Below, piece after piece: positions 18,719 to 28,024 of a stretch of 64,000 nt of DNA. Position numbers and translations under genes: made by a program. How positions within the stretch are numbered: position 1 is the stretch's first letter; every line of letters starts with the position of its first letter. Where the stretch lies: assembly GCF_014193285.1 (NCBI RefSeq), contig NZ_JACHZE010000006.1, positions 124,001-188,000 of the forward strand. The letters run 5' to 3'. Under the pieces are notes generated by a model. The model did no database searches and was not told where the DNA came from. It saw only the letters and a program-made list of their open reading frames with translations. The DNA comes from Atlantibacter sp. RC6. GTDB taxonomy: Bacteria; Pseudomonadota; Gammaproteobacteria; Enterobacterales; Enterobacteriaceae.

Positions 18719-19528
18719 TCAGCCAGGCAAACGCTGCCCCAGCACCGCGTCAATCACCTCCAGCGCGCCGCTGTGGTTCAACGAGGCGGTGGCATATTTA
18801 GCGATCTTTTTCACTTCCGGCGCGGCGTTGTCCATGGCAAAGGAGTGGCCCACCAGTTGCAGCATTTCAATGTCGTTGCCGCTATCGCCCACCGCCACGC
18901 ATTCGCTGGGATCAATATTCCAGCGCGCCATCAGGCGCTGCAAACCGCTGGCTTTGTGTGAGCCGGGGATAATCAAATCCACAAAACCGAAACCGCTGGT
19001 CACTGGTTTGACGATGCCGTCCAGCGAATGGTGCAGGCTGTCCACCAACGCCGGGATCGCGTCGTCGTGCAGGTTAAGTGAGAACTTAAAGATCACATCG
19101 TCGATGGCGTAGAGATCGTCCACCGGCTTCAGGCGGTGGTAGTGTTTGGACATTAAATCAATAAACGCCTGCGGCGCGCCGGCGCGGTAATACGCGCTCT
19201 CCAGCCCGCAAACCACAAAGTTAATGCCCTCGAATTCGCCGAGTTCATCCACCACTTTATGGAACTGCGCGGTGGTCAGCTCGCCGTGATGAACGCGTTG
19301 TCCCTGGTCATAAACCAGCGCGCCGTTTTCCGCCACGAAAGAGATGTCGTGACAAATCTCCGGGAAAAATGAAATAAGCTGGTAGTACTGGTTGCCGCTG
19401 GCGACCACAAACTTGATGCCCTTCTCCTTCAGCGCGTGGTACTGCCGTTGAAACCTTTCCCGATCATAGTCCTTTTTCTCGTTGAGAAAGGTGCCATCCA
19501 TATCCACCGCGATGAGCTTAATCTTCAT
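18719..19528 (-). CDS. Cof-type HAD sugar phosphatase, YbiV/SupH-like
   Basis: A 269-residue HAD hydrolase of the Cof subfamily. Motif I is DMDGT (D9 and D11), motif II lies in VVASGN, and motif IV is GDSGND; the cap lies between. The protein resembles E. coli YbiV (SupH), a sugar phosphatase acting on substrates such as fructose 1-phosphate and ribose 5-phosphate ([19 protein letters not shown] is shared), but is diverged enough that it may be a paralogue. It is transcribed alone, with a terminator downstream. Confidence 0.87.
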   Translation of the reverse strand: MKIKLIAVDMDGTFLNEKKDYDRERFQRQYHALKEKGIKFVVASGNQYYQLISFFPEICHDISFVAENGALVYDQGQRVHHGELTTAQFHKVVDELGEFEGINFVVCGLESAYYRAGAPQAFIDLMSKHYHRLKPVDDLYAIDDVIFKFSLNLHDDAIPALVDSLHHSLDGIVKPVTSGFGFVDLIIPGSHKASGLQRLMARWNIDPSECVAVGDSGNDIEMLQLVGHSFAMDNAAPEVKKIAKYATASLNHSGALEVIDAVLGQRLPG

Positions 19529-19628
19529 ACAACCTCATTAAATCAGTACAACTCAGGGGCGGTATGCTACCACCCTTTAATTGAAGAACCATATGGAATG
19601 AGCCTCTTCATCTTTATCGCCAATGAAT

Positions 19629-20456
19629 TTACGGCTGTTCCAGTCGCGTCATCGCCGACCGTAACGCCTCACGACTGATGCCATGCACCGGGTGCGATAA
19701 ACAGAGCCCGCACTCCTCCACCAGACAATCATACAGCGCATCGGCATGGGGTAATTCTTCCGTTGCGGCAGGATAACCGGGCGTACGCCGGGTGACGCGC
19801 CGGTTAAGCAGCGTGATTTTGCCGCCGTCAGGGCGCATTAGCGCCAGCAGAAAATGATGGCGGAAATGGGAGTCCGGCCAGCGGGAGACAAAATGATTCG
19901 CCATCAGATAATCCGCCGGATACTGGTGCGCCAGATCGAAGCGGTACAGCGCCTGCCAGCCCTCGTCATTGCACGTTTCCAGGCTGTAATCGTCGGCATG
20001 CTGCCTGATCCGGTAGCTGCCGTGCGGTGTGTGCTGCACCGCGTCCGGAATAAAGGCTATCGGCGTCGACAGCGTCTGGCCGCCGAATCCCACATCCGCC
20101 AGCCAGCGGGTATCGTCAAGGGTAATCAGCGACAACCGATGGGTGCGCGGCGGCATCTCCGGCGGGTTTGCCAGCACCACCCGCGCCCCCAGATCCTGTA
20201 CCGCGAACCCCAGTTCGCGCAGCGCACGCGTAAAAACGCCATTCTGCTCGTAACAATAGCCGCCGCGTCGGGCGCTAAGCAGCTTGTCAGAGAGATGCGC
20301 GTCATCCAGCAAAATGGGCCGCTCCAGCAGCACGTCGAGGTTTTCAAAGGGGATATGACAGGTGTGCAGTAAATGAAGCTGTTTTAACGTCGCGTAATCC
20401 GCGCGCGCCTCACCGCTAAAGCCGATGCGCGCAAAGTAATCATCAATAAAGGCCAT
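19629..20456 (-). CDS. nhoA: NhoA, arylamine N-acetyltransferase
   Basis: A 275-residue arylamine N-acetyltransferase that moves acetyl from acetyl-CoA to arylamines and N-hydroxyarylamines. The catalytic triad is C68 (RRGGYCYEQN), H106 (RTHRLSL) and D121 (LADVGFGG). The length is close to E. coli NhoA (281). In E. coli nhoA lies near pptA; here pptA is about 6.5 kb away, with the ttu locus and norR between. It is a single gene with short intergenic spaces on either side. Confidence 0.93.
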   Translation of the reverse strand: MAFIDDYFARIGFSGEARADYATLKQLHLLHTCHIPFENLDVLLERPILLDDAHLSDKLLSARRGGYCYEQNGVFTRALRELGFAVQDLGARVVLANPPEMPPRTHRLSLITLDDTRWLADVGFGGQTLSTPIAFIPDAVQHTPHGSYRIRQHADDYSLETCNDEGWQALYRFDLAHQYPADYLMANHFVSRWPDSHFRHHFLLALMRPDGGKITLLNRRVTRRTPGYPAATEELPHADALYDCLVEECGLCLSHPVHGISREALRSAMTRLEQP

Positions 20457-20528
20457 AACCGGGTTCCTGTAAAAACACCCTACAGTTATAGCCTTTAATC
20501 ACCCTGACCTGTTTCGGTTTGTGCGATT

Positions 20529-21800
20529 TCAGGGATTCTCCGGCGCGATCAGGATCGCGCGGATATCGTTAACGTTGGTCAGCGTCGGGCCGGTGATCAC
20601 CAGCGCCTGCTGCGCGGCAAAGTAGCTGTAGCTGTCATGGGCGTCGAGGAACGCCGCGGCATCCGGCCCGCGCGTCAGAGTATCTGGCCCGATAACCGCA
20701 CCGGCGGCGTCCTCGGTGCCGTCAATACCGTCGCTGTCCCCGGCGATGGCCCAAATCCCCGCCTCGCCTTTTAGCGCCACCGCCAGGCTGAGCAAAAACT
20801 CGCTATTGCGCCCGCCTCGCCCGCCCTCGCTGTTGCCCAGCGTCACGGTGGTTTCTCCGCCGCTCAGCAGGATCGCGGGCGGCTTCACCGGTAAGCCGTG
20901 GCGCTTCACCGAACGGGCGATGCCGGCCATCATGATACCCATCTGGACGCTTTCGCCCTCCAGCGCATCGCCGAGGATCAGCGGCGTATAGCCGAGCTTT
21001 TCAGCCATCTGCGCCGCCGCCTGCAATGCCGAGTGCGGCGTGGCGATGGTTCGCACCTCGCTGCGGATATCGCTTTCCCGCACCGGCTCACGCGGCGCGT
21101 TCAGCACGCGCCGCACCGCCTCCGGCACCGGGATGTGATAGCGCGCCAGAATCGCCTGCGCCTGCGCCGCCGAACTGTTATCCGCAACCGTCGGGCCGGA
21201 GGCGATATCGCCGGGGTCATCCCCCGGCACATCGCTGATCGCAAGCGTCACCACCCGCGCCGGATACGCCGCTTTCGCCAGCCGCCCGCCCTTGATATCC
21301 GATAACTGCTTGCGCACCACGTTGATTTCGTGGATGGTCGCCCCGCTGCGCAACAGCGATTTGGTGAGCGCCTGCTTATCCGCCAGGCTGATGCCTGGCC
21401 GGGGCAGCGCCAGCAGCGCCGATCCGCCGCCGGACATCAGCGCAATCACGCAGTCGTCCGGTCCCAGATCCTTCACGCTTTCCAGCGCCAGCATCGACGC
21501 CATTTCGCTCATGCAGTCCGACACCGGATGGGCCGCTTCAATAATCCGGATACGTTGGCACGCCACCGCATGGCCGTAACGCGTCACCACCACGCCGCTC
21601 AGCGTCACGTCCGGCCAGGCGGATTCCAGCACTGCCGCCATGGCGGCGCTGGCCTTACCCGCGCCGACGACCACGCAGCGCCCGCCGGGCTTTTCCGGCA
21701 GCGCCTGACGCAGCGCGTCGCTCGGGTCGGCCCGCTGGATCGCGGCCTGGAAAATCTCCCGCAGTTCACCACGGTATTGTGCATCCTGAGAGATCGTCAT
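20529..21800 (-). CDS. ttuD: TtuD, glycerate 2-kinase (MOFRL family)
   Basis: A 423-residue MOFRL-family protein. The family was first labelled hydroxypyruvate reductase in Agrobacterium ttuD but mostly comprises glycerate 2-kinases that make 2-phosphoglycerate. The glycine-rich motifs VVVGAGKASAAM, LMSGGGSALL and LLSGGETTVTL are clear, and NSEFLL and AGDSDGIDGTED mark the C-terminal domain. GGAGGGGG precedes the start. It is 11 bases downstream of the dehydrogenase gene, in one operon with the transporter, so it should convert the glycerate made by that enzyme. Confidence 0.9.
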   Translation of the reverse strand: MTISQDAQYRGELREIFQAAIQRADPSDALRQALPEKPGGRCVVVGAGKASAAMAAVLESAWPDVTLSGVVVTRYGHAVACQRIRIIEAAHPVSDCMSEMASMLALESVKDLGPDDCVIALMSGGGSALLALPRPGISLADKQALTKSLLRSGATIHEINVVRKQLSDIKGGRLAKAAYPARVVTLAISDVPGDDPGDIASGPTVADNSSAAQAQAILARYHIPVPEAVRRVLNAPREPVRESDIRSEVRTIATPHSALQAAAQMAEKLGYTPLILGDALEGESVQMGIMMAGIARSVKRHGLPVKPPAILLSGGETTVTLGNSEGGRGGRNSEFLLSLAVALKGEAGIWAIAGDSDGIDGTEDAAGAVIGPDTLTRGPDAAAFLDAHDSYSYFAAQQALVITGPTLTNVNDIRAILIAPENP

Positions 21801-21811
21801 CGCCCCCTCCG

Positions 21812-22879
21812 TTAGCTTTCCAGAATGGCGCCGATCACCGCGTCAGTCACCTGACGGGTGTTAGCGCTGCCGCCGACGTCCGGCGTCTTAATGCCCGCCG
21901 CGCAGACTTTATCTACCGCGCTCAGCAACAGCGCCGCCGCGTCCGCTTCGCCGAGGTGCTCCAGCATTTGCGCCGCGGTCCAGAAGCTGGCTACCGGGTT
22001 AGCGATACCCTTGCCGGTGATGTCAAACGCCGAGCCGTGGATCGGTTCGAACATCGACGGGAAACGGCGCTCCGGGTCGATATTGGCGGTCGGCGCAACG
22101 CCCAGGCTGCCAGCCAGCGCCCCCGCCAGATCCGACAGGATATCGGCGTGCAGGTTAGTGGCGACGATGGTATCCAGAGACTGCGGATGCAGCGTCATAC
22201 GCACCGTCATGGCGTCCACCAGCATTTTGTCCCAACTGACGTCCGGGAATTCCGCCGCCACTTCCGCGGCGATTTCGTCCCACATCACCATGCCGTGACG
22301 CTGGGCGTTGGATTTGGTCACCACGGTCAGCAGCTTGCGCGGACGCGACTGCGCCAGACGGAAGGCATAGCGCATAATACGGGTTACGCCGACGCGGGTG
22401 AAAATCGCCACTTCGGTGCCGACTTCCTCCGGTAATCCCCGGTGCGCCCTGCCGCCGTTGCCGGAATATTCCCCTTCCGAGTTTTCCCGCACGATCACCC
22501 AGTCCAGCGCGCCCGGCCCGGCGTGGCGCAGCGGCGACTCAATCCCCGGCAGAATGCGGGTCGGGCGCACGTTGGCGTACTGGTCGAATCCCTGGCAGAT
22601 CGGCAGACGCAGGCCCCAAAGGGTGATATGGTCCGGCACGTCCGGCGCGCCCACCGCACCGAAGTAGATGGCGTCAAACGCCTTAAGCTGCGCCAGGCCG
22701 TCTTCCGGCATCATCACGCCGTGGGCTTTGTAATAATCCGAGCCCCACTCAAAGGTCTGGAAGGAGAAACGCAGCGTGCCGAGGCGTTTTTCCAGCGCTT
22801 TTAACACATCGATCCCGGCGGAGATCACTTCCGGGCCGATACCGTCAGCGGGAATAGCGGCGATTGAATAATTTTTCAT
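21812..22879 (-). CDS. TtuC/DmlA-type tartrate or D-malate dehydrogenase
   Basis: A 355-residue NAD-dependent decarboxylating dehydrogenase of the isocitrate/isopropylmalate family. It begins MKNYSIAAIPADGIGPEV, has the substrate-binding IVRENSEGEY and ends with the Mg/NAD region FEPIHGSAFDITGKGIANP. Close relatives are tartrate dehydrogenase (TtuC) and E. coli D-malate dehydrogenase (DmlA); such enzymes accept tartrates and D-malate, so the in vivo substrate cannot be read. meso-Tartrate would yield D-glycerate, fitting the kinase gene next door. AAGGAAC precedes the start. Confidence 0.9.
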   Translation of the reverse strand: MKNYSIAAIPADGIGPEVISAGIDVLKALEKRLGTLRFSFQTFEWGSDYYKAHGVMMPEDGLAQLKAFDAIYFGAVGAPDVPDHITLWGLRLPICQGFDQYANVRPTRILPGIESPLRHAGPGALDWVIVRENSEGEYSGNGGRAHRGLPEEVGTEVAIFTRVGVTRIMRYAFRLAQSRPRKLLTVVTKSNAQRHGMVMWDEIAAEVAAEFPDVSWDKMLVDAMTVRMTLHPQSLDTIVATNLHADILSDLAGALAGSLGVAPTANIDPERRFPSMFEPIHGSAFDITGKGIANPVASFWTAAQMLEHLGEADAAALLLSAVDKVCAAGIKTPDVGGSANTRQVTDAVIGAILES

Positions 22880-22903
22880 GATCAGTTCCTTGTAGAAGAG
22901 AGG

Positions 22904-24205
22904 TTAAACGTGCGTCGCCGGAGCGGCGGCGGCACTCTTTTTGTTCATGGATGAGAGCAGTAATACCGTGAGCGAAGAGAGCACCAGCAGACCGGCGACA
23001 AACCACAGGCCCCAGGTGTAACTGCCGCTGTGTTCTTTGATGAGGCCAATCATGAACGGACCGACGAAGCCGCCCAGATTACCGATGGAGTTAATCGTGG
23101 CGATGCCCGCCGCCGCTGCCGGGCCGGAGAGAAACAGCGTCGGCATACTCCACAGCGGCGGTTTGGAGGCGCTGATGCCACAGTTGACGATGGTCAGCGC
23201 CAGGATCACGGTGACCACTGTGGTGGCGGTTCCGGCATACAGCAGACCGCAGGCCGCCAGCAGGCAGGCACCGATCACATGCCACGGGCGTTCGTTGGTG
23301 CGGTCGGAATGACGCGCCCAGACCACCATCGCCATTACCGCAATCACCGCAGGAACGGCGTTCAGCAGGCCGACGGCCATGGAGGAAATCCCCAGGGTTT
23401 TGATGATCTGCGGCGACCAGATGCCGAGGGTATACAGCCCGGCGGAGGTCCCGAAGTAGACCAGCGCCAGGGCCAGCACGCGTGGGTCGAGCAGCCCTTT
23501 CAGCACGCTGTGCTGGGCAGTGGCCTGCTTGCGGGACTGTTCGGCGGCGAGAGTCGCCATCAGCCAGTTGCGCTCTTCGTCATCCAGCCATTTGGCTTTT
23601 TCGGGTTTATCGGTCAGCCAGAACAGCACGACGACGCCGAACACCACGGCGGGAACGGCTTCAAGCACGAACATCCACTGCCAGCCTTTAAAGCCCATCA
23701 AACCGTGCATTTCCAGCAGCGCGGCGGAGATCGGCGAACCGAGAGCGGTAGAAATCGGCGCGGCGGCCATAAAAATCGCCGTCACCTGGGCGCGGCGCTG
23801 GGCCGGGAACCAGTAGCTGAGATAAAGAATAATGCCGGGGAAGAAGCCCGCTTCCGCCACGCCGAGCAGGAAACGCAGGGTGTAGAAGCTGGTGGTGCCC
23901 TGTACAAACGCCATCGCGCCGGAGACCAGTCCCCAGGTGATCATCACTCTGGCGATCCAGATGCGCGCGCCGACTTTATGCAGGATCAGGTTGGACGGGA
24001 CTTCAAACAGAAAATAGCCGAGGAAGAAAATCCCTGCCCCGAGGCCAAACACCGTGGGGGAAAAGCCGAGATCGTCGTTCATGGTCAGCGCCGCGAAACC
24101 GATATTAACGCGGTCGAGAAAGGCAATGAAATAGAGCAGCATGATGAAGGGTACGATGCGCCAGGTGATTTTGCGCAACACCCGTTGTTCGAGTTTGCAG
24201 GTCAT
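22904..24205 (-). CDS. ttuB: TtuB-like MFS tartrate transporter
   Basis: A 433-residue member of the anion:cation symporter branch of the MFS, with 12 predicted helices. Family signatures include YFIAFLDRVNIGFAALTM in helix 1 and FEVPSNLILHKVGARIW in the loop 2-3 region. TtuB of Agrobacterium carries tartrate, and the gene context (dehydrogenase, glycerate kinase, divergent LysR) points to tartrate or a related hydroxyacid. It is the first gene of the operon. Confidence 0.88.
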   Translation of the reverse strand: MTCKLEQRVLRKITWRIVPFIMLLYFIAFLDRVNIGFAALTMNDDLGFSPTVFGLGAGIFFLGYFLFEVPSNLILHKVGARIWIARVMITWGLVSGAMAFVQGTTSFYTLRFLLGVAEAGFFPGIILYLSYWFPAQRRAQVTAIFMAAAPISTALGSPISAALLEMHGLMGFKGWQWMFVLEAVPAVVFGVVVLFWLTDKPEKAKWLDDEERNWLMATLAAEQSRKQATAQHSVLKGLLDPRVLALALVYFGTSAGLYTLGIWSPQIIKTLGISSMAVGLLNAVPAVIAVMAMVVWARHSDRTNERPWHVIGACLLAACGLLYAGTATTVVTVILALTIVNCGISASKPPLWSMPTLFLSGPAAAAGIATINSIGNLGGFVGPFMIGLIKEHSGSYTWGLWFVAGLLVLSSLTVLLLSSMNKKSAAAAPATHV

Positions 24206-24336
24206 GTGAGGTCATCCTCTTTCGTTATGTAGGGTACGCAGTTCGTGACTGCTGTTAACGATTATGCAAACTTTTGTTGATGTATCATTCACATGGGTTT
24301 ATACAAAAAAATGCAATAATCGCTGCGGGGATCGAC

Positions 24337-25257
24337 ATGGATCTGCATCAACTACGGTGCTTTTTAGTGGTGGCGGAAACGCTGCACTTCGGGCAGGCGG
24401 CACAGCGTCTGGATATGCTGCCCTCGGCGCTGGGTCGTCATATCCGTTTACTGGAGGAATCGCTCGGCACCCGGCTGTTTACTCGCTCGACCCGCAAAGT
24501 GGCGCTGACGCCGGACGGCGCGCAGCTACGCGACGACGCCAGAAAGCTGCTGGCGCAGGCCGACGCTATCGCTATGCAGTTTCGCCATCGCGCCCGGCAC
24601 AGAGCCACGCTGCTGCGCATCGGCACGATTGATAGCGCCGCCACCGGGCTGCTGCCGCCGCTGTTGCACGCGTTTCGCAAAGCGCATCCCGATGCCGAAG
24701 TGCAGTTGATGGAAGACAAAACGGTTCATCTGCTGCCGAAGCTGAAAAGCGGACGGCTGGATCTGATTTTTATCAGGCCGCCCGCGCGGCTGGATGAGGA
24801 GTTTGCCCAGCAGTTTTTGCTGTATGAGGATATTGTGGTGGCGGTGCCGTCGCGGCACCCGTTTGCGCTGCGCCAGTCGCTGAAGATTGAGGATTTAGCC
24901 AACGAACCGATGATCGTCCCTGAGCGCCGCTCGCGCCCGCACAGTTATGATCTCACCATGAATCTGTTCCACGATGCCGGGTTAACGGTGCATATTTCAC
25001 AGGTGGCCGATGAGAAGCAGACCATCATCAACCTGGTATCAGCAGAGCTGGGGCTGGCGATTGTCCCGCAGTGGAGCAGCCGGATTTCGCTGCCGGACGT
25101 GTCGTTTGTACCGCTGAACGTTGACGCCGGCTCAACGCGCCAGGGCTTGCCGCTTGCCGCCGTCTGGCTGCGTTCGGCAAGCGACCCGTTACGCGATGCG
25201 ATGCTGGAGGTGCTCAATGCCCATCGCGAGTTTTATTCCCGGCCCGGGACGGTTTAA
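24337..25257 (+). CDS. LysR-family regulator of the ttu operon
   Basis: A 306-residue LysR-type regulator starting at ATG 24337 ([20 protein letters not shown]). A longer frame to 24274 has no family support, and GGGG precedes the chosen ATG. The helix-turn-helix covers residues 15-40 ([19 protein letters not shown]); the ligand domain follows. It is divergent from ttuB across 131 bases, the classic LysR arrangement (ttuA in Agrobacterium), so it is expected to activate the operon in response to the substrate. Its 3' end overlaps the convergent norR gene by 44 bases. Confidence 0.88.
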   Translation: MDLHQLRCFLVVAETLHFGQAAQRLDMLPSALGRHIRLLEESLGTRLFTRSTRKVALTPDGAQLRDDARKLLAQADAIAMQFRHRARHRATLLRIGTIDSAATGLLPPLLHAFRKAHPDAEVQLMEDKTVHLLPKLKSGRLDLIFIRPPARLDEEFAQQFLLYEDIVVAVPSRHPFALRQSLKIEDLANEPMIVPERRSRPHSYDLTMNLFHDAGLTVHISQVADEKQTIINLVSAELGLAIVPQWSSRISLPDVSFVPLNVDAGSTRQGLPLAAVWLRSASDPLRDAMLEVLNAHREFYSRPGTV

Positions 25258-26767
25258 GCCCCAGGCGTTTCGCCAGGCGGTGCAGGTTCGCCACATCGAT
25301 GTCCAGCGCCCGGGCGCTGGCGGCCCAGTTATGGTTATTTTCCGCCAGGGTGCGGCGAATAAGCTGGCTCTGGAATGCATCAGTGGCGCTGCGCAGCGCC
25401 AGGTTTTCTGGCGGGAGTTCCACCGGGGCTGGCGAAGAGGTTTCCAGGCCTGGCGTTAAGGCGAAATGGCTGGCTTCGAGGATCAGTTCATCACTGTTTT
25501 GCGTCGCACCCGCCAGCAAAATCGCCCGGTGAATGGCGTGTTCCAGCTCACGCACGTTGCCCGGCCAGTCGTAAGCGCGGATATGCGCCAGCGCGCTGGC
25601 GCTCAGCACCACGCTGCCCAGCCCCAGCCGCGCTCGGGACTGCTCACAGAAGAAGCCCGCCAGCACCACTTTATCGTCCCCGCGCTCGCGCAGTGCCGGA
25701 ACCGCCAGCGGAAACACGCTTAGCCGATGATACAAGTCGGCACGAAAACGTCCTTCCATAACCTCTTCTTTCAGGTCGCGGTTAGTGGCCGCTAACACGC
25801 GCACGTCAACCCGCAAACTGCGATCGTCACCCACGCGCTGAATATCGCCATACTGCAAAACGCGCAGCAATTTTGCCTGCAACGGCAGAGAAAGCTCGCC
25901 GATCTCATCTAAAAACAGCGTACCGTGATCGGCCATTTCGAACTTCCCGCTGCGGTTGCTGATCGCTCCGGTAAACGCGCCTTTGACATGGCCGAACAGC
26001 TCGCTTTCCGCCACCGTTTCCGGCAGCGCCGCGCAGTTGAGATACACCAGCGGATTGGCGGCGCGGGCCGATCCTTCATGGATAGCGCGCGCCACCAGCT
26101 CTTTACCGGTACCGGTTTCGCCGCTGATCAGCACGTTGAGATCCGAGGGCGCGACAATATCAATCGCCTTTTTCAACGCCACCATTGGCGCGCAAAGGCC
26201 GATCATCTCGCTGCCTGAGGCGTGGCCGGTATGGGCGGCAGCGGCGGCGGGCAGCGGGTTATTTTTCTCCAGCTGTTCGATCAGCAACGCATTATCCAGC
26301 GCCCCGGCGGCAAGCACTGCAATCAGCCGCAGCTCTTCATCGCTGAAGTTATCAAACTGGGTAGGGTCCATGCCGTCGAGGGTGAGCGCGCCAATCAGGT
26401 TTTGCCCGGCGAACAGCGGCAGGCCGATGCAGGCGTGGACTTTCAGGCTTTCATGACCGGGGATCAGGCCATCGTACGGGTCCGGCAGGGTGCTGTCCGC
26501 CGGGAAGCGCACAATGTCTCCGGCGCGGGCGATGGCTTCCAGTCGCGGATGCTCGTTAAGGGCGAAGCGTCTGCCGGGTACATCCGGGGACAATCCATCA
26601 ATCGCCAGCGGGCGGAAGTGCTGGGCTTCATAGCGCAGCAGCGCCGAGGCATCGCACTGCAACACATCCCGTAAGGTGCTGATTAAGCGCTGGAAACGAT
26701 CCTGATGGCTGATGCCCTGCTGAAGTTGAATGGCGATAGTGGCGAGAAGGTTGATGGACAGGCTCAT
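25214..26767 (-). CDS. norR: NorR, nitric-oxide-responsive sigma-54 activator
   Basis: A 517-residue bacterial enhancer-binding protein matching E. coli NorR along its length. The GAF domain that binds NO through a non-haem iron covers about residues 1-170. The AAA+ domain has Walker A GETGTGKE, the sigma-54 contact motif KGAFTGA and Walker [10 protein letters not shown]. The C-terminal Fis-type helix-turn-helix ends [12 protein letters not shown] start at ATG 26767 ([15 protein letters not shown]), matching E. coli; the frame is open 8 codons further. NorR normally faces norVW; neither gene is present here, though two NorR-type sites remain upstream. Confidence 0.94.
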   Translation of the reverse strand: MSLSINLLATIAIQLQQGISHQDRFQRLISTLRDVLQCDASALLRYEAQHFRPLAIDGLSPDVPGRRFALNEHPRLEAIARAGDIVRFPADSTLPDPYDGLIPGHESLKVHACIGLPLFAGQNLIGALTLDGMDPTQFDNFSDEELRLIAVLAAGALDNALLIEQLEKNNPLPAAAAAHTGHASGSEMIGLCAPMVALKKAIDIVAPSDLNVLISGETGTGKELVARAIHEGSARAANPLVYLNCAALPETVAESELFGHVKGAFTGAISNRSGKFEMADHGTLFLDEIGELSLPLQAKLLRVLQYGDIQRVGDDRSLRVDVRVLAATNRDLKEEVMEGRFRADLYHRLSVFPLAVPALRERGDDKVVLAGFFCEQSRARLGLGSVVLSASALAHIRAYDWPGNVRELEHAIHRAILLAGATQNSDELILEASHFALTPGLETSSPAPVELPPENLALRSATDAFQSQLIRRTLAENNHNWAASARALDIDVANLHRLAKRLGLKPSRAGNKTRDGH

Positions 26768-26786
26768 CGCGAACGTCTCATAAATA

Positions 26787-26797
26787 GTCAATATGAC
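26787..26797. promoter_or_regulatory. NorR-type enhancer site 1
   Basis: GTCAATATGAC fits the NorR enhancer core GT-N7-AC, 19 bases upstream of the norR ATG. Confidence 0.65.
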
Positions 26798-26805
26798 TGA
26801 ATTTT

Positions 26806-26816
26806 GTCATATTGAC
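26806..26816. promoter_or_regulatory. NorR-type enhancer site 2
   Basis: GTCATATTGAC also fits GT-N7-AC and is the reverse complement of site 1, 8 bases away. E. coli has three such sites before norV. I see no good -24/-12 sigma-54 promoter in the 50 bases to the right. Confidence 0.65.
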
Positions 26817-26866
26817 TGCATTTATGAAAGGCGTGAGGGTAATGGCCCACTGTCGCGGGCAACGGG

Positions 26867-27097
26867 TTACATACTGTAGCCCGGCTTCTTCGCCAGCGTA
26901 TCCAGATTCGGCGCGATCTCCGTATCCCACACCTGCGCTTTCCAGTTATCCGGCTGGACTTGTTCCAGCGCCACGCTCACCGAGGCCGGTTTGCTGTCGA
27001 GATGTTTAATCACCACATTAGCGATATCTTCGGCAAACGCCTGGCGCTGCGCTTCGGTGAGATCACGCGGGAAAAATTTAATGTCTACATGCGGCAT
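26867..27097 (-). CDS. pptA: PptA, 4-oxalocrotonate tautomerase family
   Basis: A 76-residue small tautomerase close to E. coli PptA (YdcE, 77 residues). The catalytic Pro becomes the N-terminal residue after Met removal ([13 protein letters not shown]). I start at ATG 27097 because AGGAG precedes it; the longer frame would bury the essential Pro1. The C-terminus KKPGYSM matches E. coli. It acts on enol/keto substrates; the natural one is unknown. It sits between norR and yncG on the same strand. Confidence 0.92.
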   Translation of the reverse strand: MPHVDIKFFPRDLTEAQRQAFAEDIANVVIKHLDSKPASVSVALEQVQPDNWKAQVWDTEIAPNLDTLAKKPGYSM

Positions 27098-27146
27098 GGG
27101 AGCACTCCTGAGGAAAGGGAGCAATTATCCTGCCCTGTTTTATCCG

Positions 27147-27764
27147 CTATGACAAAAGCTTATTTGCCCGCAGCACGTTCTGTAACTCGGGCCGCTCGCA
27201 GACCCGGTCAGCCAGCGCGTTAAGCTTCGGCGTTTCGGCGGCGAACCAGTTCGGCCGTGGCCGCCAGATGCGGATCGCCGGCCAGTAGGCGTCAATTAGG
27301 GTCAGCCGCTCGCCAAACGCGTAAGGCGCGTGATGCAGTTGAGTTTCCAGCCAGCGCCACAGCGTTTCGCGATAGCGGTTAGTGCTGTCGGTCAGCGACG
27401 CCGGGCTTTCCGTCACCCAGCGTTCCGGGTAATCGCCGTAGGTAAAAGTGGGATAGACGTTCGCCACCAGCCAGACCAGCAGCCGCCAGAACTGTTGACG
27501 CGGTTTACTGCCGGGTTCCGGCGCAAAGTGCGGATGCCGGTCCAGCAGCCACAGGGCAATGGCGGCGCTCTCGGTCATGATCTCGCCGTCGTCCAGTTCC
27601 AGCGTCGGCACCTGGCACAGCGGATTTAGCCGCGCAAGCCTGTCCCGCTGCGGGCCGGGCTGGTCGAAGCCCTCAATATCAATAAACTGGTAAGGTTCCC
27701 CTACCATCGTCAGCATGATTTCACTGATTGCCGAGCCCCAGCCCGGCGCGCCGTAAAGCTTCAT
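27147..27764 (-). CDS. yncG: YncG, glutathione S-transferase-like protein
   Basis: A 205-residue glutathione S-transferase homologue. The thioredoxin-like N-terminal domain has GAPGWGSAISEIML and NPLCQVPTLELDDGEIMTESAAI (cis-Pro and glutathione-binding Glu-Ser); the helical domain follows. It aligns well with E. coli YncG (LLVWLVANVYPTF, DYPERW) and has the same neighbour, ansP. I take ATG 27764 as start because AGGAGG is 5 bases upstream; a GTG two codons earlier abuts that site and is less likely. Enzymatic activity is not established. Confidence 0.92.
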   Translation of the reverse strand: MKLYGAPGWGSAISEIMLTMVGEPYQFIDIEGFDQPGPQRDRLARLNPLCQVPTLELDDGEIMTESAAIALWLLDRHPHFAPEPGSKPRQQFWRLLVWLVANVYPTFTYGDYPERWVTESPASLTDSTNRYRETLWRWLETQLHHAPYAFGERLTLIDAYWPAIRIWRPRPNWFAAETPKLNALADRVCERPELQNVLRANKLLS

Positions 27765-28024
27765 CGTCACCTCCTGAGTTCTCTTTTAGTGTAATAACTA
27801 TTCAAATACTCACCCGGATGATTGCTCTGGCCTGAAACGAGTCAGTGGTAGATTACCTCGCGCCATCTGCACTTTTTGGGCTTTTTTAATCTTCGTCACA
27901 CTCAGCCCACTGCGCGGATTTGCCGCCACGAGGAATTCGGGTAGGATGCTGCGCCGGAAAGTCGCCTCACCAAAAATAAAACAGAGGCGTCCCTTATTTT
28001 TTCAGGACAGGAACACAGGAAAAC

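Noticed and set aside
23030-24232. A 400-codon open frame on the plus strand, antisense to ttuB
   Set aside because: It is a shadow of the MFS gene in GC-rich DNA: rich in His, Gln, Gly and Arg, with no domain, while the opposite strand gives a clear transporter.
26817-26866. A sigma-54 promoter facing right from the NorR sites
   Set aside because: The best GG/GC pair is one base off the required spacing and no gene follows.
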